Source: Eubacterium sp. (GTDB lineage: Bacteria; Bacillota; Clostridia; Lachnospirales; Lachnospiraceae). Taken from it: DNA of 5,094 bases. Shown here one piece after another: positions 1 to 5,084 of the stretch (positions are counted from its first letter, which is position 1; each line of letters opens with the position of its first letter). The position numbers were made by a program, and so were the translations under genes. The notes below the pieces were generated by a model. That model saw only the letters and a program-made list of their open reading frames with translations, was not told the origin of the DNA and did not search any database. The stretch is taken from positions 588 through 5,681 of the forward strand of contig DNFT01000039.1 in assembly GCA_003486385.1 (NCBI GenBank), read 5' to 3'.

Positions 1-457
1 AAAGCTCTGTCATGAAGCTCTGGCAGAATGCCATAATCTCTCTGTCAGACTTTCCCTTAGGGTTGAAGTCAGAACCACCCTTGCCACCGCCGATAGGAAG
101 TGTTGTGAGGGAGTTCTTGAATACCTGCTCAAAACCAAGGAACTTGATGATACCTAAGTTAACAGAAGGATGAAGTCTTAAACCGCCCTTGTATGGTCCA
201 ATGGCATTGTTAAACTGTACACGGAAGCCTCTGTTGACCTGAACCTGTCCATTGTCATCAACCCAAGGTACACGGAACATAATCTGACGATCCGGCTCAG
301 TGATTCTCTCAAGAATTGCATTCTTCTTATAAAGCTCCTCATTTGCATCAATAACAGGTCTGAGTGATTCAAGAACCTCTGTTACTGCCTGAAGGAATTC
401 CGGCTCTGATGCGTTCTTCTCCTTAACTTTTGCAAGCACTTCATCAACGTATGACAT
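1..457 (-). CDS. gdhA: NADP-type glutamate dehydrogenase, N-terminal 152 residues (runs off window)
   Basis: GdhA catalyses reversible reductive amination of 2-oxoglutarate with ammonia to glutamate in the cytoplasm, normally as a hexamer. The visible 152 residues cover most of the substrate-binding domain; the Rossmann dinucleotide domain lies beyond base 1. Family signatures seen are FRVPWVDD (61-68), QVNRGFRVQF (73-82), GPYKGGLR (87-94), KFLGFEQVFKN (105-115) and GGGKGGSDF (123-131). By spacing against the Clostridium symbiosum enzyme (K89, K113, K125), K90 and K114 are the substrate-binding lysines and K126 the catalytic lysine; all three are present. The ATG at 457 is fixed by AGGAGGT at 472-466, eight bases upstream. 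Cofactor preference cannot be read from this part; NADP is inferred from the overall resemblance to assimilatory bacterial GdhA. The reading frame is intact to the window edge, so this is a partial gene, not a broken one. Confidence 0.97.
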   Translation of the reverse strand, partial: MSYVDEVLAKVKEKNASEPEFLQAVTEVLESLRPVIDANEELYKKNAILERITEPDRQIMFRVPWVDDNGQVQVNRGFRVQFNNAIGPYKGGLRLHPSVNLGIIKFLGFEQVFKNSLTTLPIGGGKGGSDFNPKGKSDREIMAFCQSFMTEL

Positions 458-478
458 AAAATTATACCTCCTGAAAGT

Positions 479-500
479 TGTATCAGCCTATGCTGATTCA
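479..500 (-). promoter_or_regulatory. Leader hairpin upstream of the gdhA ribosome binding site
   Basis: The arms ATCAGC and GCTGAT (482-487 and 492-497) pair perfectly around a four-base loop, and TG/CA extend the stem past one mismatch to nine positions per arm (479-487 and 492-500). In the mRNA the hairpin ends six bases before AGGAGGT. A second weaker inverted repeat, CAAAG/CTTTG (504-508 and 518-522), lies further upstream in the same leader. No U-run follows, so this is not an intrinsic terminator. It could stabilise the message, affect ribosome access, or be the DNA site of a dimeric regulator just after the transcription start. It matches no riboswitch I recognise. Confidence 0.45.
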
Positions 501-534
501 TGACAAAGCTTTCTGCACTTTGCTCTGTTAATGC

Positions 535-563
535 ATTATACAATAAAAGTAAATCATGCGCAA
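535..563 (-). promoter_or_regulatory. Predicted promoter of gdhA
   Basis: On the minus strand a perfect TATAAT lies at 540-535, with TTGCGC (3 of 6 matches to TTGACA) at 563-558 and a 17 bp spacer. A/T-rich sequence with a seven-T run lies just upstream and could act as an UP element. Transcription would begin near 528, giving a leader of about 70 bases. The -35 is weak, so the perfect -10, the A/T tract or an activator may carry the promoter. An inverted repeat AATCAT/ATGATT (552-557 and 573-578) brackets the -35 and might be an operator, but in such AT-rich DNA it could be chance. Confidence 0.65.
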
Positions 564-611
564 TAAAAAAATTATGATTATTAAATAAAATGCACCATTT
601 TGTTTACCGCT

Positions 612-1724
612 TCATTTTATTAAGTTTTTTATGCCGTGTGCTTTCATCCATTCTGTCCAGAGCTTATAATATTCAGCCTTCAGATGAACACCATCATAGC
701 TGTAGTCCCCGATAACTCCTCCCACACCGTCATCCACGCACTCATTCATATCAAGATAGAAAATATCCCTGCCGTTGGCAATAGCGGCAGCTGCCGTATT
801 TCTGGCATCTATATTATCGTTGTTAAACACATCACTTGAATTGGAATACTGTGTTGTCACATGCATCATGCCTATTATGAATATGACTGCATCCGGCTGA
901 AGCTGTCTTATAGTCTCTATATCGTTTGAATAAGCTTTCGCATATTCATTCGGAGTCCTGTCACCAAGCTCATTCACACCGACCATCATATATATATGTG
1001 AATACTGCTTCCCGGAAAGTACATCCGTCAACAGGCAGCCTCCGCCGCCGTTCATGGACAGCTTTATATTCATTATGTCATACACTGTGGCTCCCGGCTT
1101 ATACAAAAAATCCGCTTCCTTTAAATCGCCATAAAAATACAGCCCCTCCATTCGTGAATCGCCGATAAAACAGGCATTTGAAAAATAATCACTGTCCACC
1201 TTTATATAATCAAGCTCAGAGGTGAGTGCTATAGTGTCAAAATCATTGTAATATCTCGACCTTGCATGGCGCATATCAACCTTGACGAGCTCTACCTGCC
1301 CAGAGTATGCACTGTCAGTGCCGCTTTCACTGTCAATACCATTCTTGTCCACTATATCAACCTCTCCGCTTCCTGCCTCTGTCTCCTTATCCGTCACATC
1401 AGTCACCGGCTCTGTGCTGTCATCCTTATCAATAGTCTCCGTTCCACCCTTCCCATCGGATGTCGTCGTACCGGAAGCCGATGTTTTATCAAGCTTTCCT
1501 TCCTTTATAACCACTTCAACCGGAGTATTGGCTTTCTCCGTGCAGCCATCATTTATATCATCGCTAAAAAGTGCCACAAAAATAGGCCTTGTCCATGAAA
1601 TATCATTCTTAAGCTTACCACTTTTAACGCCTGCGAAGCTGACTATATATATCATGACAGCCGATAAAATCAGCATCCATGTAAAAGAACATTGTTTAAT
1701 AAATTTAGCTGCCGTAAGACGCAC
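612..1724 (-). CDS. Membrane-anchored SGNH/GDSL-family hydrolase, likely extracellular O-acyl transfer partner of the MBOAT protein
   Basis: Counting from GTG at 1724 the protein has 370 residues. One hydrophobic segment (about 15-33) should act as an uncleaved anchor with the rest outside the cell. Residues about 62-145 form a Ser/Thr/Asp/Glu/Gly-rich, probably disordered tether. The C-terminal domain (about 180-360) carries SGNH blocks: GDSR with nucleophile Ser190, Gly211 in a KPGATVYD segment, GVNELG with Asn251, and YDGVHL with Asp344 and His347. Family knowledge: such domains act as esterases or, paired with MBOAT proteins (AlgJ, PatB, DltD-like roles), move acyl groups on envelope polymers. 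It starts 24 bases after the MBOAT stop, so co-transcription is likely. The start is doubtful: GTG 1724 lies inside a perfect Shine-Dalgarno sequence. Alternatives are ACG at 1715, well spaced, and ATG at 1676, which lacks its own site but keeps the anchor. Transferase rather than hydrolase activity is inferred from context. Confidence 0.88.
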   Translation of the reverse strand: MRLTAAKFIKQCSFTWMLILSAVMIYIVSFAGVKSGKLKNDISWTRPIFVALFSDDINDGCTEKANTPVEVVIKEGKLDKTSASGTTTSDGKGGTETIDKDDSTEPVTDVTDKETEAGSGEVDIVDKNGIDSESGTDSAYSGQVELVKVDMRHARSRYYNDFDTIALTSELDYIKVDSDYFSNACFIGDSRMEGLYFYGDLKEADFLYKPGATVYDIMNIKLSMNGGGGCLLTDVLSGKQYSHIYMMVGVNELGDRTPNEYAKAYSNDIETIRQLQPDAVIFIIGMMHVTTQYSNSSDVFNNDNIDARNTAAAAIANGRDIFYLDMNECVDDGVGGVIGDYSYDGVHLKAEYYKLWTEWMKAHGIKNLIK

Positions 1725-1731
1725 CTCCTTA
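1722..1731 (-). promoter_or_regulatory. Perfect extended Shine-Dalgarno sequence that makes the SGNH start ambiguous
   Basis: The minus strand reads TAAGGAGGTG, complementary over ten bases to the usual 3' end of Clostridia 16S rRNA. The first possible start codon of the SGNH frame, GTG at 1724-1722, is the last three bases of this match and would be base-paired to the ribosome. No ATG, GTG or TTG occurs in any frame at the normal 5-10 base distance. The only in-frame start-like codon there is ACG at 1715-1713, eight bases after AGGAGG. An in-frame stop at 1751-1749 (the end of the MBOAT gene) rules out a useful upstream start. Confidence 0.8.
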
Positions 1732-1748
1732 AGTACATTACTGATATT

Positions 1749-3143
1749 TTAAAATCTGAAATACAAAAAAGGATTGCTCTTTTGTACTGATAGCAGATAT
1801 ACGCATATCCAGAACAGAAATACAAAAAGTATCTTCAAAAAAATATTATTTTTGTACCTGCTTATAAGTCTCATCGGGAGCGGTGTTGCACACACCATGC
1901 ATATTGCCAGCATCCACCAGTATTTTCCAAAAAGACTGACGAATTTCTCCATGCCGCCGAGCGGCACACCGGATACAGCATGATTTCCGAACATTCTGAG
2001 CAGATACAATTTAAGCTCACCAAGATTGCTGATATTAAATATAACCCATGATACCGGAATTATAATGAGCATATACAGATGCCCTATTATCGGATGCTTT
2101 TCCAAAAACCTCAGGTAAATGAACTTTTCAAGCATCATAAGAACGAAGAAAAACATTCCCCATATAATAAAATTCCATGCCGCGCCATGCCACAGACCTG
2201 TGAGAAACCATACAATGAAGGTATTGATAACAAGTCTGAACTGTCCTTTTTTATTTCCTCCCAGCGGAATGTAGACATATTCGCGGAACCATCTTCCAAG
2301 GGTTATATGCCATCTGCGCCAGAAATCCGTGACAGATACCGCGCAGTACGGATTGGAAAAATTCTTAGGGAACCTAAAGCCCAGCATATACCCCATACCT
2401 ATTGCCATAAGCGAATATCCAAGAAAATCAAAATATATCTGCATCGAGTATCCCCACGCACCAAGCCATGCCGTTGCCGTATTAATTCCCATCACACCGG
2501 CCACCATGACATCATTCCATAACGCCGCTATCTGATTTGCCAGCATGACCTTATATACAAGCCCAACCACAAAAAGCAGCAGTCCATTTTCAATATTTGC
2601 AGGATTTATTTTTCTCTCCCTCAGCCTCGGCTGTACCTCGTCGAAGGTCACGATAGGTCCGGCGATGAGCTGTGGAAACATGCTTATATATGCAGCTACT
2701 TCTATCAGATTCCTGCCTGCAGGATACTTTTTTCTGTATACATCTATTATATATGACATAATCTGGAAGGTGTAAAAGCTTATTCCAAGCGGCAGTGCTA
2801 CATCGATTGTGGGTGCCCTAAAGCCGGTTACAGCACATATATTTTCAACAAAAAAGTTAAGATACTTAAAAAAGAAAAGCAGTCCAAGGTCAACCGCAAG
2901 ACCAACAGCAAGTAGCATGCCCGCACGTCCACGTCCCCTGCTATCGGATATTCCTATCGCCAATACATAATTTAAAAGAATTGATGCCATCATAAGAAAT
3001 ATATACACCGGTTCCCCAACCGCATAAAATACAAGACTTCCGACCACCAGCACAATATTTCTGTACCTTGCCGGTGTTGCAAAATAAGCCAAAAAGAAAA
3101 TAGGTAAAAAACGAAAAATAAATTCAAGACTGGAAAAGACCAT
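1749..3143 (-). CDS. MBOAT-family membrane O-acyltransferase (AlgI/DltB-like)
   Basis: This 464-residue polytopic membrane protein has the usual AlgI-family length and many hydrophobic segments, for example 8-22, 29-62, 76-98, 186-205, 307-338, 353-370, 408-420 and 434-452. Family signatures include the start MVFSSLEF, the segment YFDFLGYSLMAIG (237-249), DFWRRWHITLGRWFREYVYIPLGG (273-296, containing His279) and GLWHGAAWNF (316-325), whose His319 is the conserved catalytic histidine. The end NPFLYFRF is also typical. Such proteins take an acyl group, often acetyl, from a cytoplasmic donor and pass it across the membrane to a surface polymer, usually with an SGNH partner like the next gene. 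Donor and acceptor cannot be told from sequence. The start is set by family homology; its ribosome site is poor (GGGG one base before ATG, or AAAGGGG ten bases before). An in-frame stop lies just upstream. DltB itself is less likely because no dltA, dltC or dltD adjoins. Confidence 0.94.
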   Translation of the reverse strand: MVFSSLEFIFRFLPIFFLAYFATPARYRNIVLVVGSLVFYAVGEPVYIFLMMASILLNYVLAIGISDSRGRGRAGMLLAVGLAVDLGLLFFFKYLNFFVENICAVTGFRAPTIDVALPLGISFYTFQIMSYIIDVYRKKYPAGRNLIEVAAYISMFPQLIAGPIVTFDEVQPRLRERKINPANIENGLLLFVVGLVYKVMLANQIAALWNDVMVAGVMGINTATAWLGAWGYSMQIYFDFLGYSLMAIGMGYMLGFRFPKNFSNPYCAVSVTDFWRRWHITLGRWFREYVYIPLGGNKKGQFRLVINTFIVWFLTGLWHGAAWNFIIWGMFFFVLMMLEKFIYLRFLEKHPIIGHLYMLIIIPVSWVIFNISNLGELKLYLLRMFGNHAVSGVPLGGMEKFVSLFGKYWWMLAICMVCATPLPMRLISRYKNNIFLKILFVFLFWICVYLLSVQKSNPFLYFRF

Positions 3144-3155
3144 ACCCCTGCTGCC

Positions 3156-3178
3156 CCTTTATCTGTGTTAAATAAAGG
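3156..3178 (-). promoter_or_regulatory. Hairpin in the MBOAT leader covering a possible ribosome binding site
   Basis: CCTTTAT (3156-3162) and ATAAAGG (3172-3178) form a perfect seven-base-pair stem with a nine-base loop. In the mRNA the 3' arm contains the AAAGG of AAAGGGG, the more reasonably spaced Shine-Dalgarno candidate, ten bases from the MBOAT ATG. If formed, the hairpin would hide that site and leave only GGGG next to the start codon. A control role is inference. Confidence 0.4.
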
Positions 3179-3209
3179 CTCCTTCATTCTAAGCCCTTCA
3201 TAAACATAT

Positions 3210-3239
3210 GTTATCACATACTTTACAAATATATGTTAC
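3210..3239 (-). promoter_or_regulatory. Predicted promoter of the MBOAT-SGNH operon
   Basis: The best -10 is GATAAC at 3215-3210 (4 of 6), preceded by TG at the extended -10 position. Eighteen bases upstream, where a -35 would be, stands the half-site GTAACA (3239-3234), the last copy of the adjoining repeat array, rather than a TTGACA-like element. This arrangement is typical of promoters driven by an OmpR-family activator. A ten-base perfect palindrome, AACATATGTT (3203-3212), overlaps the -10 edge and predicted start. The leader would be roughly 60 bases. An alternative, TTGTAA at 3228-3223 with GTTTAT, is weaker. Confidence 0.45.
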
Positions 3240-3313
3240 ATTTGTTTTAAAATTTGTTACACTAAAGTTAATTATTGTTACTTTTTTGTTAAGGTTATTA
3301 CATTGTTTCTTAA
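3234..3313 (-). promoter_or_regulatory. Helically phased array of TTAA/GTAA half-sites, candidate OmpR/PhoP-family operator
   Basis: On the minus strand eight half-sites alternate: TTAAGA (3313-3308), GTAATA (3301-3296), TTAACA (3292-3287), GTAACA (3281-3276), TTAACT (3271-3266), GTAACA (3260-3255), TTAAAA (3250-3245) and GTAACA (3239-3234). The TTAA copies start exactly 21 bases apart; the GTAA copies start 20, 21 and 21 apart. The last six half-sites step by 11, 10, 11, 10 and 11 bases, so all face one side of the helix. Bacillus subtilis PhoP binds direct repeats close to TTAACA with about 11 bp spacing, and other OmpR-family regulators bind similar tandem repeats. The array lies between the upstream terminator and the predicted -10, and its last copy sits at the -35. 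Identity of the regulator is inference. Confidence 0.65.
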
Positions 3314-3326
3314 CATTACAACAGAA

Positions 3327-3381
3327 GAAAAAAAGCCCGCAATATCTCATCCGTCTGCATACTGATTAAGGTATTGCGAGC
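3327..3381 (-). terminator. Rho-independent terminator of the sdaAB-sdaAA operon
   Basis: On the minus strand GCTCGCAATA (3381-3372) pairs with TATTGCGGGC (3344-3335) to give a ten-base-pair stem with one T-G wobble, followed directly by seven T (3334-3328). The loop is long, 27 bases, which is unusual but does not prevent termination. It lies 88 bases after the sdaAA stop and separates that operon from the MBOAT promoter region. Confidence 0.88.
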
Positions 3382-3469
3382 CATTTTCTTTTATAAAATA
3401 TACAGCCGGATTCATGCACAGAGCCACGCAGGCTTAGAAGCCACCCCATCAGCTGCCCTTACAAGCTTT
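3382..3469 (-). other. Untranslated 3' trailer between the sdaAA stop and its terminator
   Basis: These 88 bases hold no credible gene. The stretch is more GC-rich than the rest of the spacer and includes the short inverted repeat GGCTTAGAAGCC (3431-3442), which lacks a U-run. The remainder of the 326-base spacer is accounted for by the terminator, repeat array, promoter and leader described separately. Confidence 0.5.
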
Positions 3470-4360
3470 TCAACAATTCTCCGCAACAGTTTCTTTCTTT
3501 TCAAGCTCCTGCATCATGCTCCTCGCACATGGTGTCACAGCCAGTCCGCCGCTTCCTGTTTCCTTTATACATGCCGGCATCGCTATGCCTATATTTCTCA
3601 TTGCATCTATCACTTCATCAGGTACAATTCTGCTGTACACGCCGGCAAGAGCCATATCCGCCGCAGTGAGCGCACCTACAGCGCCTATCGTATTTCTCTT
3701 CACGCAGGGAACCTCCACAAGACCTCCGACCGGGTCACATGCAAGTCCTAAAAGATTCTTAAGTGCCATGGCAGCAGCCTGTATAATCTGCTGTCCGTCT
3801 CCACCTCTAAGACATACCGCAGCTCCTGCAGCCATCGCTGAGGCAGAACCGATTTCTGCCTGACAGCCTCCTGCCGCCCCTGCAAGAAATGCCCTCTGCG
3901 CTATAACGCCACCGATACCTGCCGCTGCAATAAGCCCCTTGGTTATCTCATCCTCCGAGTATCCATATTCCTCTTCCATAGAAATAAGCACAGCGGGAAT
4001 AACGCCGCAGGAGCCTGCAGTAGGAGCTGCTACTATCCTCTTCATGCATGCGTTAGATTCTCCCATCTTGACGGCTTTTTCGAGAACCTTCATTATGAAA
4101 TCACCGCATATACTTCCTCCCGCAAGCCTTGCCTGCTCAAGTCTGCCACCATCGGTTCCCACCATTCCACTTGCCGAACGTAGTTTATCGTCATACGTCT
4201 TATCCGCATGCTTCATCGCAAGGTACATATCCTTCATCTGTGCAAAGCCTTCATTGAACGTAATCCCCTGCTCCTTTATATCGTCCTCCAGCACAACCTG
4301 CCAGAAGCTCTTTCCAGACATCTTCTCCGCCTCAACAATCTCAGCCAACGATCTATACAT
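3470..4360 (-). CDS. sdaAA: L-serine dehydratase, iron-sulfur-dependent, alpha subunit
   Basis: With SdaAB it forms the oxygen-sensitive [4Fe-4S] enzyme that converts L-serine to pyruvate and ammonia in the cytoplasm. I start at ATG 4360 (296 residues) because GGAGG lies six bases upstream; GTG one codon earlier (4363) would be only three bases away. Family segments seen are GMVGTDGG (65-72), PTAGSCG (113-119), GGCQAEIGSASAM (164-176), LACDPVGG (206-213) and EVPCVKRN (216-223). Cys166, Cys208 and Cys219 have the same spacing, 42 and 11, as the cluster-binding Cys343, Cys385 and Cys396 of the Legionella pneumophila single-chain enzyme, so they are the likely cluster ligands. The last residue is Cys296. 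The start codon overlaps the end of sdaAB by 8 bases, indicating coupled translation and equal subunit supply. The length is normal for the family. Confidence 0.96.
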   Translation of the reverse strand: MYRSLAEIVEAEKMSGKSFWQVVLEDDIKEQGITFNEGFAQMKDMYLAMKHADKTYDDKLRSASGMVGTDGGRLEQARLAGGSICGDFIMKVLEKAVKMGESNACMKRIVAAPTAGSCGVIPAVLISMEEEYGYSEDEITKGLIAAAGIGGVIAQRAFLAGAAGGCQAEIGSASAMAAGAAVCLRGGDGQQIIQAAAMALKNLLGLACDPVGGLVEVPCVKRNTIGAVGALTAADMALAGVYSRIVPDEVIDAMRNIGIAMPACIKETGSGGLAVTPCARSMMQELEKKETVAENC

Positions 4361-5033
4361 CACATTCCTCCATACCTGTTCTGCTCAAATAAGTTACCTT
4401 TATGATACCCTCCTGACGTCTGAGCCAGTCAATAGCCTCATCCGGTATCTCCTGATCACATTCAACAACCATGACAGCATACCCGCCTCTCGCATCTCTG
4501 AAAAGCTGCATGGTAGCTATATTTATTGACCTGTGTGCAAGAAGTGTTGTCACACACATAACATGCCCCGGCTGATCCTGATTATGCACAACCAGCGTTG
4601 GATAATTTCCGGCGAAATTGGCGGTAAGTCCATCAATCTCACATATCTGAATCTGACCTCCTCCTACGGATGCCGCAACTATCTCAAGCTGCTTCCCCGC
4701 AATACCTGTAAGCACAAGCTTAACTGAATTAGGGTGTGCCTCCACCAGCTCTATGGCATGAAAAGAATATGCCATATTTCTATCTGCAGCGTATTTAAAG
4801 CTCATCGGTATTCTCTCATCGTCAACCTGCATGCCTAAAAGTCCGGCGACAAGCGCTCTGTCTGTTCCATGCCCTTTTCCGGTAGCCGCAAAGGAGCCAT
4901 GCATATAAATTCTGGCTTCAGCTACAGGCTCGCCTAAGAGCCTTCTGGAAATAAGCCCTATCCTCACGGCTCCCGCAGTATGTGAACTTGACGGTCCTAC
5001 CATCACCGGCCCCACAATATCTATAAGATTCAT
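4353..5033 (-). CDS. sdaAB: L-serine dehydratase, iron-sulfur-dependent, beta subunit with ACT domain
   Basis: This 226-residue protein is the beta subunit of the two-chain clostridial/Bacillus-type serine dehydratase. The N-terminal part has the family segments GPSSSHTAGAVR (13-24) and HGSFAATGKGHGTDRALVAG (45-64), and ASVGGGQIQI at 121-130. The C-terminal part (about 146-216) is an ACT domain, recognisable by the start TLVVHNQDQPG, a helix with LLAHRSINI and a strand YAVMVVECD; such domains often bind amino acids, or here may serve subunit contact or serine sensing. ATG 5033 has GGAG seven bases upstream (5044-5041). It is first in the operon, with its own promoter and a short leader. No truncation or unusual feature is seen. 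Confidence 0.96.
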   Translation of the reverse strand: MNLIDIVGPVMVGPSSSHTAGAVRIGLISRRLLGEPVAEARIYMHGSFAATGKGHGTDRALVAGLLGMQVDDERIPMSFKYAADRNMAYSFHAIELVEAHPNSVKLVLTGIAGKQLEIVAASVGGGQIQICEIDGLTANFAGNYPTLVVHNQDQPGHVMCVTTLLAHRSINIATMQLFRDARGGYAVMVVECDQEIPDEAIDWLRRQEGIIKVTYLSRTGMEECDV

Positions 5034-5056
5034 AAGTTTTCTCCATTTCAGATATA

Positions 5057-5084
5057 AATATAATTATAATAATGTTGGGGTCAA
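5057..5084 (-). promoter_or_regulatory. Predicted promoter of the sdaAB-sdaAA operon
   Basis: TTGACC (5084-5079, 5 of 6) and TATATT (5062-5057, 5 of 6) are separated by 16 bp on the minus strand. Transcription would start near 5050, leaving a leader of about 17 bases that carries just the ribosome binding site. The leader is too short for a riboswitch or attenuator, so control, if any, would be at initiation through sequence partly outside the window. Confidence 0.7.

Noticed and set aside
587..601. AAAATG/CATTTT hairpin as an intrinsic terminator for the SGNH gene.
   Set aside because: The stem is almost all A/T with a three-base loop, and the following sequence is broken by A residues rather than a U-run.
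1282..1752. A 156-codon open frame on the plus strand.
   Set aside because: It lies antisense to the SGNH gene, its Ser/Pro/Thr-rich translation mirrors the low-complexity linker on the other strand, and it has no convincing ribosome site.
1749..3143. Naming the acyltransferase DltB (D-alanylation of teichoic acid).
   Set aside because: No dltA, dltC or dltD-type gene adjoins and the SGNH partner has a different architecture; AlgI-like MBOAT is as far as the sequence goes.
2990..3187. A small hydrophobic protein starting at ATG 3187 with a good Shine-Dalgarno sequence.
   Set aside because: Most of it overlaps the start of the MBOAT gene in another frame and its hydrophobicity is borrowed from that gene. 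Kept only as a leader observation, not as a gene.
3405..3500. A possible frameshift extending SdaAA: another minus-strand frame stays open past the sdaAA stop for about 20 codons.
   Set aside because: SdaAA already has a normal length and a complete set of family motifs, and a strong terminator follows. No recognisable conserved tail appears in the other frame.
3939..4529. A 196-codon open frame on the plus strand.
   Set aside because: It is antisense to the well-supported sdaAA and sdaAB genes and its product shows no recognisable domain.
5063..5068. Perfect TATAAT as the -10 of the sdaAB promoter.
   Set aside because: The only good -35 (TTGACC) is just 10 bp away from it; the neighbouring TATATT has the correct 16 bp spacing, so it was preferred.
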